NCBI RefSeq assembly: GCF_030812835.1
Contig: NZ_JAUSTM010000001.1
Location: 62,001-126,000, forward strand
Length of the DNA stretch: 64,000 bases
Reading direction: 5' to 3'
Source: Streptococcus moroccensis
Lineage (GTDB): Bacteria; Bacillota; Bacilli; Lactobacillales; Streptococcaceae
Position numbers and translations under genes: made by a program. The notes below the pieces were generated by a model that did not search any database, had not been told where the DNA came from, and saw only the letters and a list, made by a program, of their open reading frames with translations. The first letter of the stretch is position 1, and the number at the start of each line of letters is the position of its first letter. Shown here piece by piece: positions 7,407 through 16,009 of the stretch.

Positions 7407-8144
7407 CTATTTTTTTAATTTTATAAGGTCTTCCAAGGCCTTGACCTTGCGTCTTGAAATCAGGCTGGTCATCCCATTGGAAAAATGGACCAGGTTTTCT
7501 TGTCGGTCAATTTCCTTTACCTTATTGGGATTGATTAAAAACGCTTTGTGGGCTCTGAAAAATCTTGGTTCCATTGCCTCAATCTCCTTCATACTCTCAT
7601 AAAACTCAATCCGTTGACGATCTGTCCAGAGGATTAATTTATGAGCTGTCTGACTGGTTTCAATGTAATAAATCTCCTGAAAAGGTACACGAATATGACG
7701 CTGTTGCGTTTGGATTTCAAAAACATCCTCAGAATCCATGCTTTCATTACGTTCTAACACAAATTGAATGCTGGATAAGATATCCTTGGTAAAGTCGGTT
7801 GTCTCTTTTTCCTTATCCACGAAGTCAAGGGCGGCGACCTTGTAACGGTAGGTGATGGCCGCAAACTCTGAATGCGTCGTGACAAAGACAATTGTCGCTT
7901 CGTTATCTTTCTCTCGAATCTTTTGGGCGACCTCAAGGCCTTTCTTTTCTTGACCTTTTAACTCAATGTCCAAGAAATACAACTGCTCCCGCCCAAAAGT
8001 TGTGATATTCTCCAGCAACTCATCCGGCTTTCCCGTTACCATTTGAATGGTCATGGGAACTCCCAACTGTTTCGCAATCTCTGCCAACACTTCCTGAAGG
8101 CGCGTTTGATGGTAAAGCTCATCTTCTAAAATGTAAATATTCAC
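7407..8144 (-). CDS. ComE/BlpR-like LytTR response regulator
   Basis: A 245-residue regulator. The receiver domain (1-~125) has acidic residues E7/D8, phospho-acceptor D59 (F-L-D-I-E-L-K-G), V-T-T-H-S-E-F and conserved K (F-V-D-K-E). The LytTR DNA-binding domain occupies ~145-240, with Y-Y-I-E-T-S-Q-T-A-H-K-L and F-F-R-A-H-K-A-F-L-I-N-P. It resembles ComE/BlpR regulators of streptococcal competence and bacteriocin circuits. The start is a GTG at 8144 (GGAGGTTAGG just upstream), one base after the kinase stop. It likely acts at the direct repeats at 9673-9704. A hairpin at 7391-7410 overlaps the stop. Confidence 0.85.
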   Translation of the reverse strand: MNIYILEDELYHQTRLQEVLAEIAKQLGVPMTIQMVTGKPDELLENITTFGREQLYFLDIELKGQEKKGLEVAQKIREKDNEATIVFVTTHSEFAAITYRYKVAALDFVDKEKETTDFTKDILSSIQFVLERNESMDSEDVFEIQTQQRHIRVPFQEIYYIETSQTAHKLILWTDRQRIEFYESMKEIEAMEPRFFRAHKAFLINPNKVKEIDRQENLVHFSNGMTSLISRRKVKALEDLIKLKK

Positions 8145-8145
8145 C

Positions 8146-9456
8146 CTAACCTCCTATATAGACTATTTGCGTGAAAGTATCTTCTGTTTGTTCCGTTTCT
8201 AGCATCACATGGTTAAACCTCTCAACGATTTCCTGAACGTTAAAGAGCCCTGTGCCACGATTACTCCCTTTGGTTGAATAATCCTTTTGGTAAATGCGAT
8301 GGATTGGAACCAAACCTTCTGCCTTGGAATTACTGACATAAACAATATGGCGACCCTTGTCCTGGACAATGGCTAAGGTTAGCCGAGGTCTGCTTGCCAT
8401 CTTAGCAGCCTCGATGGCATTGTCTAAAAGGACTGAGAGCAGGCGGACAAAATCCAGCAAATCCATTTTCACGTCACGGATTTCCTGCTTGATTTCAATC
8501 ACAACTTCAACCCCATCTCGCGTTGCTTCCATCAACTTATGATATAAAAGACTCTTGAGGGCCGGGTTTTCCAGATAAGACAGGTCATCAATGTTTTCAC
8601 CTTCTGACAGGGCAACATTTGCCCTGATTAGGATTTCATGAAACAAAAATCGAACCTCATCGATATTTCCCGTCCGAATACTTTCTTCTAGGGAAATCAG
8701 CATGTTCTTATAATCATGCTTGAACCCCCGAACCGTCTGATACATCTGCTCGACCTGACGGGTGTATAGGTTCAGACGCTCATACTGTGCTTCCTTCTCC
8801 CGACGCATAATTTCTTCCTTGTAAGCGATGAGTTTATTATTCAAGAGAATCAGCACACTAATAATGAGGAAGATATAGGCAAAAATCAAGGATTTGGTGT
8901 AATGAGAAACGGCCTCCCGATGAAAAAAGATTTCAAAAAACTGCATTCCAACTAAAACAACAACAGAACTTATTAACGTTTTATTCAAAGGTCTTATAAT
9001 TTTCTCCGTTACAAATTCATCTTCATCTTTTAAATAACTAGTATCAAGTTTTAGCTTATGAAATAAAAATTCATGAATAAGATAAGAGAAGAGTATTGAT
9101 AAGAACCAAAAAGTTGTGTAAAATTCACTGAATAGTGATGATGAAACAAATTCCTCAATAAAAAGATCTATGAAATTCGTAAAAATAAAACAATAATTGA
9201 AAGTATACAAAGCATAAAATAACTGTTTATCTTTTTCTGTTTCTTTAAAATGATTCTTCCCAATGAAGAATAGTTCTAAAATGACTAATGCATTAGAAGC
9301 CGCACCGAGTGTCATGATTCTAATTAATTCAACCATGAAAAATTGAAATAAAAATGTTCTTGAGAACCTTTCTCCTCTAATTCTTAAATAGACTAGTAAG
9401 TAAAGTAAGATTTGAGAGAAAAGCGCAATAAACCCAATATAGTCTCTAATATTCAT
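8146..9456 (-). CDS. ComD/BlpH-like peptide-sensing histidine kinase
   Basis: A 436-residue HPK10-class kinase. The first ~220 residues form about six or seven membrane segments, as in peptide-pheromone receptors. A linker coiled coil follows, then the phosphorylation motif G-F-K-H-D-Y-K-N-M-L, an N-box L-L-D-N-A-I-E-A-A and a G-box R-G-T-G-L-F-N-V. The ATG at 9456 has GAGGAGAAGTC upstream and lies 24 bases after the stop of the 16-codon ORF; the response regulator starts one base after its own stop. The three are probably one transcript. No double-glycine peptide or its exporter is encoded nearby, which is unusual for a ComD-type system. Confidence 0.85.
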   Translation of the reverse strand: MNIRDYIGFIALFSQILLYLLVYLRIRGERFSRTFLFQFFMVELIRIMTLGAASNALVILELFFIGKNHFKETEKDKQLFYALYTFNYCFIFTNFIDLFIEEFVSSSLFSEFYTTFWFLSILFSYLIHEFLFHKLKLDTSYLKDEDEFVTEKIIRPLNKTLISSVVVLVGMQFFEIFFHREAVSHYTKSLIFAYIFLIISVLILLNNKLIAYKEEIMRREKEAQYERLNLYTRQVEQMYQTVRGFKHDYKNMLISLEESIRTGNIDEVRFLFHEILIRANVALSEGENIDDLSYLENPALKSLLYHKLMEATRDGVEVVIEIKQEIRDVKMDLLDFVRLLSVLLDNAIEAAKMASRPRLTLAIVQDKGRHIVYVSNSKAEGLVPIHRIYQKDYSTKGSNRGTGLFNVQEIVERFNHVMLETEQTEDTFTQIVYIGG

Positions 9457-9480
9457 GACTTCTCCTCGAAGGCGTATGCC

Positions 9481-9531
9481 TTAAGGCTTACGTCCTTTCA
9501 ATGCTCCGAAAATTTTTTCCCAATCAAACAT
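9481..9531 (-). CDS. 16-residue ORF upstream of the histidine kinase (candidate signal peptide)
   Basis: The frame reads MFDWEKIFGALKGRKP followed by TAA. The ATG at 9531 has a near-ideal ribosome binding site (AAAGGAG, 7 bases away), so translation is likely. The peptide is aromatic at the N-terminus, basic at the C-terminus (net about +2), and amphipathic if helical (F2, I7, F8, L11 on one face). It lacks a signal peptide or double-glycine leader. It sits between two promoters and the comD-like gene. It could be an unprocessed signal or cytolytic peptide, or merely a leader peptide that couples translation. The family is not recognised. Confidence 0.55.
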   Translation of the reverse strand: MFDWEKIFGALKGRKP

Positions 9532-9584
9532 ATCGTCTCTCCTTTCTGTTTCATTAGTTAAGACGAAATATTCTGAATGTTTAA

Positions 9585-9612
9585 ATTATAATACAAATGA
9601 TTTAAATATCAA
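9585..9612 (-). promoter_or_regulatory. Sigma-70 promoter P2 of the peptide-kinase-regulator operon
   Basis: On the minus strand TTGATA (9612-9607) is separated by 16 bases from a perfect TATAAT (9590-9585). The predicted start near 9578 gives a leader of about 47 bases before the 16-codon ORF. Confidence 0.7.
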
Positions 9613-9637
9613 GGTATTTGTCTTAAAATCTGTCAGT

Positions 9638-9646
9638 AGTATAGCA
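9638..9646 (-). promoter_or_regulatory. Extended -10 promoter P1, no good -35
   Basis: TGcTATACT on the minus strand. No recognisable -35 box precedes it, but the two LytTR-type direct repeats end 30 bases upstream, the arrangement expected for an activator-dependent promoter. Confidence 0.55.
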
Positions 9647-9672
9647 TTTCCAGAACTTTATGGTTACAACAT

Positions 9673-9704
9673 TCATAAACGGTCGTCTTTTCATCACAAA
9701 CGGT
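9673..9704 (-). promoter_or_regulatory. Pair of ComE-like LytTR binding boxes
   Basis: On the plus strand TCATAAACGGT (9673-9683) and TCACAAACGGT (9694-9704) are direct repeats identical at 10 of 11 positions, 21 bases apart (two helical turns). They closely fit the remembered S. mutans ComE consensus TCBTAAAYSGT; read on the minus strand they are ACCGTTTRTGA. They occupy about -73 to -42 relative to the predicted P1 start. Confidence 0.65.
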
Positions 9705-9766
9705 CAAGACTCCCCTTTTAATCTGACACCTATGAATGGGGAAAGCACTAACGGATTAAGCCAAAT

Positions 9767-9796
9767 AAAAAAGCTGAACTCGCGTCTCAGCTTTTT
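9767..9796 (-). terminator. Terminator after ecfT
   Basis: AAAAAGCTGA and TCAGCTTTTT form the stem around a 9-base loop, starting seven bases beyond the ecfT stop. It has runs of T on both strands. Confidence 0.8.
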
Positions 9797-9802
9797 CTGG
9801 AA

Positions 9803-10636
9803 TTAAAAGGGATTAAAGAAACGTCCACCATTGGTAAAAAATAGCAGAAAAGTAAGGCATAAGATTGTCACTCCCAAAGCAATTGTGAGGTAATCGCTTC
9901 TCTTTAGGGGTTGGTAGCTGTACCACGTTCTTTTTTGGTGTTGGCCAAATCGGCGCAACTCCATGGCGGTCGAAATGGTTTCAATCCTACTTAGGGAGCT
10001 AAAAATCAGGGGAAGAACAATTTGAAGGTTGCCCTTAATCCGTTGCACAAATGTTGCTTTCTGAGATAATTCCAATCCTCTAGCCTCTTGGCTTTTTTTA
10101 ATCATGCCATATTCTTCCTGTAAATCCGGCACGTAACGCAAGGCCAAGCTCACTGCATAGGCAATTTTATAGGACACACCGATCTGGTTTAAGCTTGAGG
10201 CGAATTGGCTAGGGTGTGTGGTCGTTAAGAAGAGAATCGCTAGGGGGACAGTAGATAAATATTTGATAAAAACATTAAAGAGGTAGAACAATTGTTCAGC
10301 AGTCACTGTAAACCGTCCCCATCCTTGGGCTATGACCGTTCGACTGCCATAGATTCCCACGCCGTACTCAGGACTGAAGAGGTAAATGGTCACTAAATTA
10401 AGAACCAAGAAAATACCGATAAAAATCAGAACAAAGCGAACTTGTCGCCATTTAATTCCTGAGAATTGAAAGAGGAGCAAACTCCCAAGAGAAACGGCTA
10501 GGATCAGACGTGTGTCATAGGTCGACATCACCGAAACTGACACAAGAATAAAGAAAATCAGTTTGCTGACCCCTGATAGCTGATGAATAAAGCTTTGCCC
10601 CGGCTGGTAACCAAGAACTTTGGAGTTAGAGGCCAT
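9803..10636 (-). CDS. ecfT: ECF transporter transmembrane component EcfT
   Basis: A 277-residue membrane protein. About five to six hydrophobic segments lie in the first half and at the very C-terminus. The cytoplasmic coupling helices carry the EcfT signatures E-A-R-G-L-E and M-E-L-R-R-F-G that dock into the ATPases. The start is taken at 10636 (M-A-S-N-S-K), preceded by AAAGGA; the longer frame to 10663 has no ribosome binding site. It overlaps the ATPase gene by 11 bases. It forms the membrane scaffold of an energy-coupling-factor vitamin or precursor importer; the likely S component is encoded at 16010-16558. Confidence 0.85.
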   Translation of the reverse strand: MASNSKVLGYQPGQSFIHQLSGVSKLIFFILVSVSVMSTYDTRLILAVSLGSLLLFQFSGIKWRQVRFVLIFIGIFLVLNLVTIYLFSPEYGVGIYGSRTVIAQGWGRFTVTAEQLFYLFNVFIKYLSTVPLAILFLTTTHPSQFASSLNQIGVSYKIAYAVSLALRYVPDLQEEYGMIKKSQEARGLELSQKATFVQRIKGNLQIVLPLIFSSLSRIETISTAMELRRFGQHQKRTWYSYQPLKRSDYLTIALGVTILCLTFLLFFTNGGRFFNPF

Positions 10637-12308
10637 GCGACTGATTCCTTTCTTTGTAAACATAAGAGAGCCCTACCGGATCAACGCCTAAGCGCTGAGC
10701 TAGGGTAAAGATACTAGTTTCCCGTAAATGGGACTGACGGACAAGATTCAGATTAGAAAGCACCTCAATGGGAGACTGGTCTGCCTTGATTTGACCGTCG
10801 ACCAAAACCACACAGCGGTCACTATGTTCCAACATTAACTGCATGTCATGGGTAATCATGACAATGGTGTGACCCATTTGAGCTAATTGATCCAAAAATC
10901 GCATCATTTCTTTATAATGGGCCTGATCTTGTCCAGCCGTAGGCTCGTCAAGTAAAAGTACCTTAGCTCCTAGAACCATGATGGAAGCGATGGTGACCCG
11001 TTTTTTTTGGCCATAGGACAAGGCTGAGATGGGCCATTTTCGCATGGCGTAAAGTCCACAAATGTTTAAAACATCATGCACGCGCCGCTCAATCTCTGAT
11101 TCCTCGACGCCTCTTAACCGTAATCCTAGCGCAACCTCATCATAAATCATGGTTTGGCTGATCATCTGGTTAGGATTTTGAAGCACATAGCCGATACGCT
11201 CTGCCCGCTCCTTGATGGAATCGCCTGTGATGGACTGACCTTCCCAGAGAAATTCACCCTCTGCCTCCACAAACTGGCACAGGACCTTGGCTAAGGTCGA
11301 TTTTCCAGCTCCATTTTTGCCGACGATAGCCAGACGCTCTCCTGCGTGTAAATCCAAGGTAATCCCTTTGAGAATCGGCTGCTCAGTATAGCCGAAGGTA
11401 AGGTTTCGTACAGTAAGGAGCGGTTCTTTGCTATTGTTTTGAGGAACGGTGCTCTGAGGCAACTGCGGGATAGTGACAGCAGTTAAATCTAATTGAGATA
11501 ACTGATCCAGAGGCTTATCACTAGTTAGGTCATAGCCTAAGTCTCGCAAAACAGAGAGATAAAGAGGCTCTCGGATACCATGCTCTGTCAGCAAAGTCGT
11601 CGCCAGTAGGGACTGCGGTGCACCATTAAACACAATCTTCCCATCATCAATCAAGATAACCCTATCTAACTGGAGGGCTAAAACTTCCTCTAAGCGGTGT
11701 TCTATGATTAGAGTAGTTGCCTTGGTTGACTCCTGTAGTCGTTGAATCAGCGCGATGGTATCCCGACCGGCCTGTGGATCAAGGTTGGCTAAAGGCTCAT
11801 CAAAAAGAAGAATCGGGCTTTCATCAATTAGAACCCCTGCCAAACTGACCCGCTGTTTTTGACCACCTGATAAGTCCTGAGGTCGATGGTCTAATAAATC
11901 GCTGAGTTCTAGTTGCTGCGCCCACTTAGCAATTTGCTTCTGCATTTCGTTCTGAGGCACCTGGTCATTTTCTAGAGCAAATGCCATATCTTCTGCTACG
12001 GATAAACCTATGAACTGGCCATCTGTATCTTGCAAAACGGTTGAAACGATTTGAGATTTATCATAAATAGACGATTCAAAGGCAGGTTTCCCAGCTAACA
12101 ACAATTCCCCTGACAATTCTCCCTTATAAATGTGAGGAATGATGCCATTTAATAATTGCCCAATGGTAGATTTGCCTGAACCAGAAGGGCCTGCAATCAA
12201 GACTTTTTCCCCCTCATAAATCGTCATGTCTAATTGGTTAAGGGTCGGTTCTGCCTGAGCATCATATTGAAAGGTTAGATTTTTAAATTCGATTATCTTT
12301 TTCTTCAT
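10626..12308 (-). CDS. Duplicated-ATPase ECF transporter subunit (YkoD-like, EcfA-A')
   Basis: A 560-residue fusion of two ABC ATPase domains. Domain 1 has Walker [11 protein letters not shown]-loop V-L-Q-D and signature L-S-G-G-Q-K-Q-R. Domain 2 has [15 protein letters not shown] and a variant signature L-S-Y-G-Q-K-K-R with L-L-L-D-E-P-T. Both Walker B aspartates/glutamates are present. It powers an ECF importer together with the overlapping ecfT. A terminator separates it from the kinase gene upstream, so it probably has its own promoter or depends on read-through. The substrate is unknown; YkoD-type pumps elsewhere are linked to thiamine precursors. Confidence 0.9.
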   Translation of the reverse strand: MKKKIIEFKNLTFQYDAQAEPTLNQLDMTIYEGEKVLIAGPSGSGKSTIGQLLNGIIPHIYKGELSGELLLAGKPAFESSIYDKSQIVSTVLQDTDGQFIGLSVAEDMAFALENDQVPQNEMQKQIAKWAQQLELSDLLDHRPQDLSGGQKQRVSLAGVLIDESPILLFDEPLANLDPQAGRDTIALIQRLQESTKATTLIIEHRLEEVLALQLDRVILIDDGKIVFNGAPQSLLATTLLTEHGIREPLYLSVLRDLGYDLTSDKPLDQLSQLDLTAVTIPQLPQSTVPQNNSKEPLLTVRNLTFGYTEQPILKGITLDLHAGERLAIVGKNGAGKSTLAKVLCQFVEAEGEFLWEGQSITGDSIKERAERIGYVLQNPNQMISQTMIYDEVALGLRLRGVEESEIERRVHDVLNICGLYAMRKWPISALSYGQKKRVTIASIMVLGAKVLLLDEPTAGQDQAHYKEMMRFLDQLAQMGHTIVMITHDMQLMLEHSDRCVVLVDGQIKADQSPIEVLSNLNLVRQSHLRETSIFTLAQRLGVDPVGLSYVYKERNQSHGL

Positions 12309-12325
12309 CCCTCTTATTGTAAACT

Positions 12326-12352
12326 AAAAAGGCTGAAATGTCAGCCTTTTTT
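12326..12352 (-). terminator. Terminator between kinase gene and ECF ATPase gene
   Basis: AAAAAGGCTGA / TCAGCCTTTTTT with a 4-base loop: a strong, near-symmetric hairpin with T-runs on both sides. Confidence 0.85.
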
Positions 12353-12389
12353 GCCTTCCTATTTCCTATAACCCGCCATAGATTTTAGC

Positions 12390-13028
12390 TTACCAGAGAC
12401 TCTTTGTGACCGCTAACTCATTTCCATTTTGAGTGACAACGACATCAAAATCTTTAGCTAAAGGAGCCATGTAGAGGTCGTATTGTTTTCGCCTATGAAC
12501 ATGCGTTTGCTCCACAAAATGCTTCTCTCTCCCTCGAAGGCTAGTGTCTCTTGCAAGGCGTCGATTCAATTCGGTATCAGCATTTGTCGTTAAAAAAATG
12601 GATAAATCAAAGAGTTCCGCCTCTAAAAAGGTTGCCGACATGCCTTCCACAATGGTCACCGGGCGATTTGCTACTATACGTTCTTGCGCCTGCCAAGGTG
12701 TTTCAATAGTTAAAATATCCATACCAGAAGCCAACATCTGCAAATCACGCTTCAAGCTGGATAGCTCGTGCCGCAAGGGATGGCATGCTGTAATAGCATG
12801 TTGAACCGTTTGCCCATCAATGTCATAGGATAACAAAGCATCTTGACTGTATTTCCCTAAAATAACATAGGGGTCTGTCCCTAGTAGATTAGCCTGGCCT
12901 TGGGGTAGCGACTGATACAGGTCTGTCGCTAAGGTCGATTTGCCTGAGCCACCATGTCCACAAATCCGAATGACTGAACGCTCTCTTGTTTTTACCCATG
13001 CTAGAATGTCTTCTAAAAGCTCCTGCAT
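12390..13028 (-). CDS. P-loop kinase of the uridine kinase/phosphoribulokinase type
   Basis: A 212-residue protein with Walker A G-H-G-G-S-G-K-S-T near residue 22, an I-V-E-G-M strand (Walker B-like) and L-N-R-R-L-A-R-D lid residues. This is the pattern of the uridine kinase family, so phosphorylation of a nucleoside or similar small molecule is likely. The start is at 13028, with GGAGG nine bases upstream and one base after the stop of the nucleoside phosphorylase gene. The pairing of a nucleoside phosphorylase with this kinase suggests a nucleoside salvage step linked to the adjacent transporter. Confidence 0.75.
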   Translation of the reverse strand: MQELLEDILAWVKTRERSVIRICGHGGSGKSTLATDLYQSLPQGQANLLGTDPYVILGKYSQDALLSYDIDGQTVQHAITACHPLRHELSSLKRDLQMLASGMDILTIETPWQAQERIVANRPVTIVEGMSATFLEAELFDLSIFLTTNADTELNRRLARDTSLRGREKHFVEQTHVHRRKQYDLYMAPLAKDFDVVVTQNGNELAVTKSLW

Positions 13029-13029
13029 T

Positions 13030-13803
13030 TTAAATTTCCTCCGCAAAGGACAGCGCTAATGCCATGGCTAAAGCTGCGATTTTATCCTTTTCATCAAGGT
13101 CTGCCGTGTTGGACAGGCTTCTCGGATTCCAAGCTTCTTCCGATAAATGGTCTGCCGCATAAAAGAAATGGCAGACATTGATCTGGCGAAAATCAGCCCA
13201 GGCAGCGACAGCTGAAGCCTCCATATCAACACAGATAGCTCCTAAGTCTTTACAATGATTCAGTTTTCCAATCGTTTCTCGGTAAATACCATCTGTCGTC
13301 CAGACCTTTCCGGTAGTATAGCTAATGCCTTTTTCTTTGAGAAAGGCTAAAAATTGCTCTTGTGTGTGTTGGTTGACAAGGATTTCATCTGACAGGGGAG
13401 CATAATGAAAAGACGTCCCTTCGTCACGAATCGCCATGGTTGGTACAATAATCGACGTTTCCTTAATACTTTCCTCCAAAACACCACACGTACCAAAAAG
13501 AACCAAGGTCTCCATACCCATAGCAGCCAAATCTTCTAAAATAGCGACACAGGCAGGCGCTCCAACGACAGAATTAAATAATCCAATCTTCTGACTATTG
13601 ACATCTGCAACATAAATCGGAATTTCCTGATTCGCAATCGCTGTTCGAGTCAATTCCTGTCCCGAAAAATCAGTAACCAATCTCCTGAAGGTCTCTCTCG
13701 CAAAACAAGACACCACGACCTTTGGAAAATCCTCTATTTTCGGGTTCAAGTCTTCTGGATTAATAATCGCCTTTTTCTCCGAATCAAAAGCTGTCAAAAT
13801 CAT
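13030..13803 (-). CDS. Nucleoside phosphorylase
   Basis: A 257-residue member of the PNP/UDP phosphorylase family. It shows the strand-loop L-V-L-F-G-T-C-G-V-L (phosphate/ribose site region), T-D-G-I-Y-R-E-T and the conserved V-D-M-E-A-S-A-V segment whose Met-Glu contacts ribose. It would split a nucleoside with phosphate to base and ribose-1-phosphate; purine versus uridine preference cannot be set by eye. The ATG at 13803 has GGAGGAAC upstream. It heads a likely operon with the kinase gene. Confidence 0.85.
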   Translation of the reverse strand: MILTAFDSEKKAIINPEDLNPKIEDFPKVVVSCFARETFRRLVTDFSGQELTRTAIANQEIPIYVADVNSQKIGLFNSVVGAPACVAILEDLAAMGMETLVLFGTCGVLEESIKETSIIVPTMAIRDEGTSFHYAPLSDEILVNQHTQEQFLAFLKEKGISYTTGKVWTTDGIYRETIGKLNHCKDLGAICVDMEASAVAAWADFRQINVCHFFYAADHLSEEAWNPRSLSNTADLDEKDKIAALAMALALSFAEEI

Positions 13804-14130
13804 ACCTGTTCCTCCTTCTGCCTCATTATTCTAAGCCATTTCTTGGCCCCTTAAAAGATTTTTGAAGAATGCCCTATTCTACCATGGAGAATTCTTAAAG
13901 GCAAGCACTTTTTAAGAAAAAGAAGGAAAGCAAACACTCTAAGAGAGTGTTGGTATCTCCTAAATTGAAATAGACTTTTATGCTCCCTATTGGGCTACAA
14001 CGGACGCTAGCAAAATCTATGACTTTTTTAACACCCCACGGCCTGATTTAGGGCTAGCTAGGACAGCTTTCTGCCTAACTTTTAACCTTTCAAATAATGA
14101 CTGCTATGATAGGCCCTAAAACGAACACCC
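13804..14130. other. Intergenic region upstream of the nucleoside phosphorylase gene
   Basis: It contains the minus-strand promoter at 13876-13904 and a hairpin AACACTCT/GAGAGTGTT at about 13935-13953. About 170 further bases have nothing recognisable. Confidence 0.6.
13876..13904 (-). promoter_or_regulatory. Promoter of the nucleoside phosphorylase operon
   Basis: TTGCCT (13904-13899), a 17-base spacer and TAGAAT (13881-13876), with TGg before the -10 (extended element). Confidence 0.65.
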
Positions 14131-14131
14131 T

Positions 14132-14162
14132 AAAAAAGCTTGAGACGTTTTTGCCCCAAGCC
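14132..14162 (-). terminator. Terminator after the membrane protein gene
   Basis: On the minus strand GGCTTGGGG ... CTCAAGC is followed by TTTTTT, 19 bases beyond the stop codon. The arms resemble the ends of the long repeat family. Confidence 0.75.
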
Positions 14163-14180
14163 AATTAAAGTATCTCAATT

Positions 14181-14684
14181 CTAGTCTAAAGTTTTGTTTA
14201 ATGTCTCTTCTACTTGCTTATACTGGGCTTCTAGAGCAGCCTTTTTCTGACGCTTTCTATAATAGATAAGCAATTGAAGGACAAGCTGTACCAATAGCAC
14301 TGCTAGGAAAAAGACCCCAACAACAGTTAAAAAAGTGGTGTCCCAAGGATTGACATACTGCCTCTCCTTAGCTTGATACTGAAAGATGGCAAAAACGCCT
14401 GTCAGCAAAACACTAGAAAAGAGAGCGACCTTCCAACCACCCGTTTTTTCCACTGCGATATTAACACCCAAGCGAATATGCCGAACAAGGCTATACAGTA
14501 TGGCCACTCCTAAACAAATCAATTCTGTTACATAGGAAACCAGTTCCCAATCATAGATAAACATTTTGACAATCACTGATCCTAATAGTATGAGAATTAA
14601 TAGATAAACCATCTCTGTCATAATCTGTTGGTGCATGCTAATCTGACGATTGGCTCGATCACTCTGTTTTATCGGTTCATTCAT
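14181..14684 (-). CDS. Four-segment membrane protein of unknown function
   Basis: A 167-residue protein. Hydrophobic segments lie at about 23-41, 50-66, 85-103 and 116-141, with a charged N-terminus and a basic, helical C-terminal tail (Y-R-K-R-Q-K-K-A-A-L-E). The pattern resembles small streptococcal DUF6773-like membrane proteins, but this is uncertain. The start at 14684 has AAAAGG eight bases upstream; an alternative ATG at 14708 has its AAGGA only three bases away. It stands alone between the trhO terminator and the nucleoside phosphorylase promoter. Confidence 0.65.
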   Translation of the reverse strand: MNEPIKQSDRANRQISMHQQIMTEMVYLLILILLGSVIVKMFIYDWELVSYVTELICLGVAILYSLVRHIRLGVNIAVEKTGGWKVALFSSVLLTGVFAIFQYQAKERQYVNPWDTTFLTVVGVFFLAVLLVQLVLQLLIYYRKRQKKAALEAQYKQVEETLNKTLD

Positions 14685-14806
14685 AAGGAATTCCTTTTCT
14701 TTCTCCATTTTTCCTTATTATACCGTAATTTTTGAGGTAATCCTAGACCTAGATAGCAGAAAAAATAAATGAAACTGTAAATCTTTTCATTGTCTTTAGG
14801 ACAAAT

Positions 14807-14832
14807 AAAAGCTCAGCGACAGCTGAGCTTTC
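14807..14832 (-). terminator. Terminator after trhO
   Basis: GCTCAGC / GCTGAGC stem (loop of 4) flanked by AAAA and TTT, 16 bases downstream of the trhO stop. Confidence 0.75.
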
Positions 14833-14847
14833 ATTCTTACAATAGGT

Positions 14848-15834
14848 TTATGCTTGCATAACAGCTTCTGGTAAGGTTTCACCAATTTCAGCTAGACGCG
14901 CCACAACCTCTTCACGCGAAAGATTATGTTCTGCGACGTAACGGTTTTTCTCATGGACGCGACACTCTGCGGAACACCCGCGGAGGTACTTATGCTCATT
15001 TGCTTCAGACGTTAGCATACGGCGGTTACAAAATGGATTGCCACAGTTGACATAGCGTTCACAAGGCGTCCCGTCAAACCAGTCTTTTCCGACAACTGTT
15101 GGATCAACGTGGTTGATGTCAACAGCAATACGTTCATCAAAGACATACATCTTACCATCCCAAAGCTCGCCTTGAACTTCTGGATCTTTACCGTAGGTAG
15201 CGATACCACCGTGTAATTGGCCAACATTCTTGTAGCCTTCACGGACCATCCAGCCAGAGAATTTTTCACAGCGAACGCCACCTGTACAGTAGACAACTAC
15301 ACGTTTGTCCATGAATTTTTCCTTGTTGTCACGTACCCATTGTGGAAGCTCACGGAAGTTACGAATATCCGGACGGATAGAGCCACGGAAATGCCCGAGA
15401 TCGTATTCGTAGTCATTACGCGTATCGAGGACAACTGTGTCCTCATCGAGAAGTGCTTCTTTAAACTGTTTAGGATTGAGGTACTCACCTGTTGTTTCAA
15501 GTGGATTGATGTCGTTATCAAAGTCGTTATCCTCCAGTCCAAGGTGAACGATCTCTTTTTTGTAACGCACATGCATTTTCTTAAAGGCATCTTGATTTTC
15601 TTCATCAATTTTAAACCAGAGGTCTGCGAAGCGCTCATCACTGTGAACCCAGTCCATATATTTTTGAGTGGTTTCGTAGTCTCCTGAAACAGTTCCGTTA
15701 ATGCCCTCATCAGCAATCAAGATACGCCCTTTAAGACCGATCGATTTGCAAAATTCTAAGTGCTCTTGTGTGTAAGCCTCGGCATTTTCAATAGGAACAT
15801 ACTTGTAGTAAAGTAATACACGAATATCTGACAT
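14848..15834 (-). CDS. trhO: tRNA uridine-34 hydroxylase TrhO (rhodanese domain)
   Basis: A 328-residue member of the YceA/UPF0176 family, which hydroxylates U34 of tRNA with oxygen to give 5-hydroxyuridine. The N-terminal acylphosphatase-like domain starts [12 protein letters not shown]. The rhodanese domain has the active-site loop [13 protein letters not shown]. The C-terminus contains a cysteine-rich segment ([13 protein letters not shown] and C-S-A-E-C). The start is at 15834 with AAAAAGGAG upstream; the 52 in-frame residues before it are not family sequence. Confidence 0.92.
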   Translation of the reverse strand: MSDIRVLLYYKYVPIENAEAYTQEHLEFCKSIGLKGRILIADEGINGTVSGDYETTQKYMDWVHSDERFADLWFKIDEENQDAFKKMHVRYKKEIVHLGLEDNDFDNDINPLETTGEYLNPKQFKEALLDEDTVVLDTRNDYEYDLGHFRGSIRPDIRNFRELPQWVRDNKEKFMDKRVVVYCTGGVRCEKFSGWMVREGYKNVGQLHGGIATYGKDPEVQGELWDGKMYVFDERIAVDINHVDPTVVGKDWFDGTPCERYVNCGNPFCNRRMLTSEANEHKYLRGCSAECRVHEKNRYVAEHNLSREEVVARLAEIGETLPEAVMQA

Positions 15835-16009
15835 TTTTGTCTCCTTTTTGCCTGTTGCAGTCAGGCTTATTGTATGAAAATGAAACTTTTCATCTTTTTT
15901 ATTATAAACACTTTTCAAGGATTCTAAAACTATTTTGCTTATAAAAAAAGAAGACTGAGAAAGAAAACCTTTTGGCATTCTTTTCAGCATTCTTTTGTCT
16001 GTATCATGG

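Noticed and set aside
7391-7410. Hairpin ATAGATCC/GGGTCTAT at the end of the response regulator gene
   Set aside because: It overlaps the stop codon and has only a weak T-run on the minus strand. It may be a terminator, but the evidence is too thin to list.
9731-9802. A 24-codon plus-strand ORF downstream of the LytTR boxes, starting near 9732
   Set aside because: No ribosome binding site, and most of it is the ecfT terminator hairpin.
15217-15716. Long ORFs on both strands overlapping trhO
   Set aside because: They are shadow frames of trhO, which has all family motifs and a good ribosome binding site.
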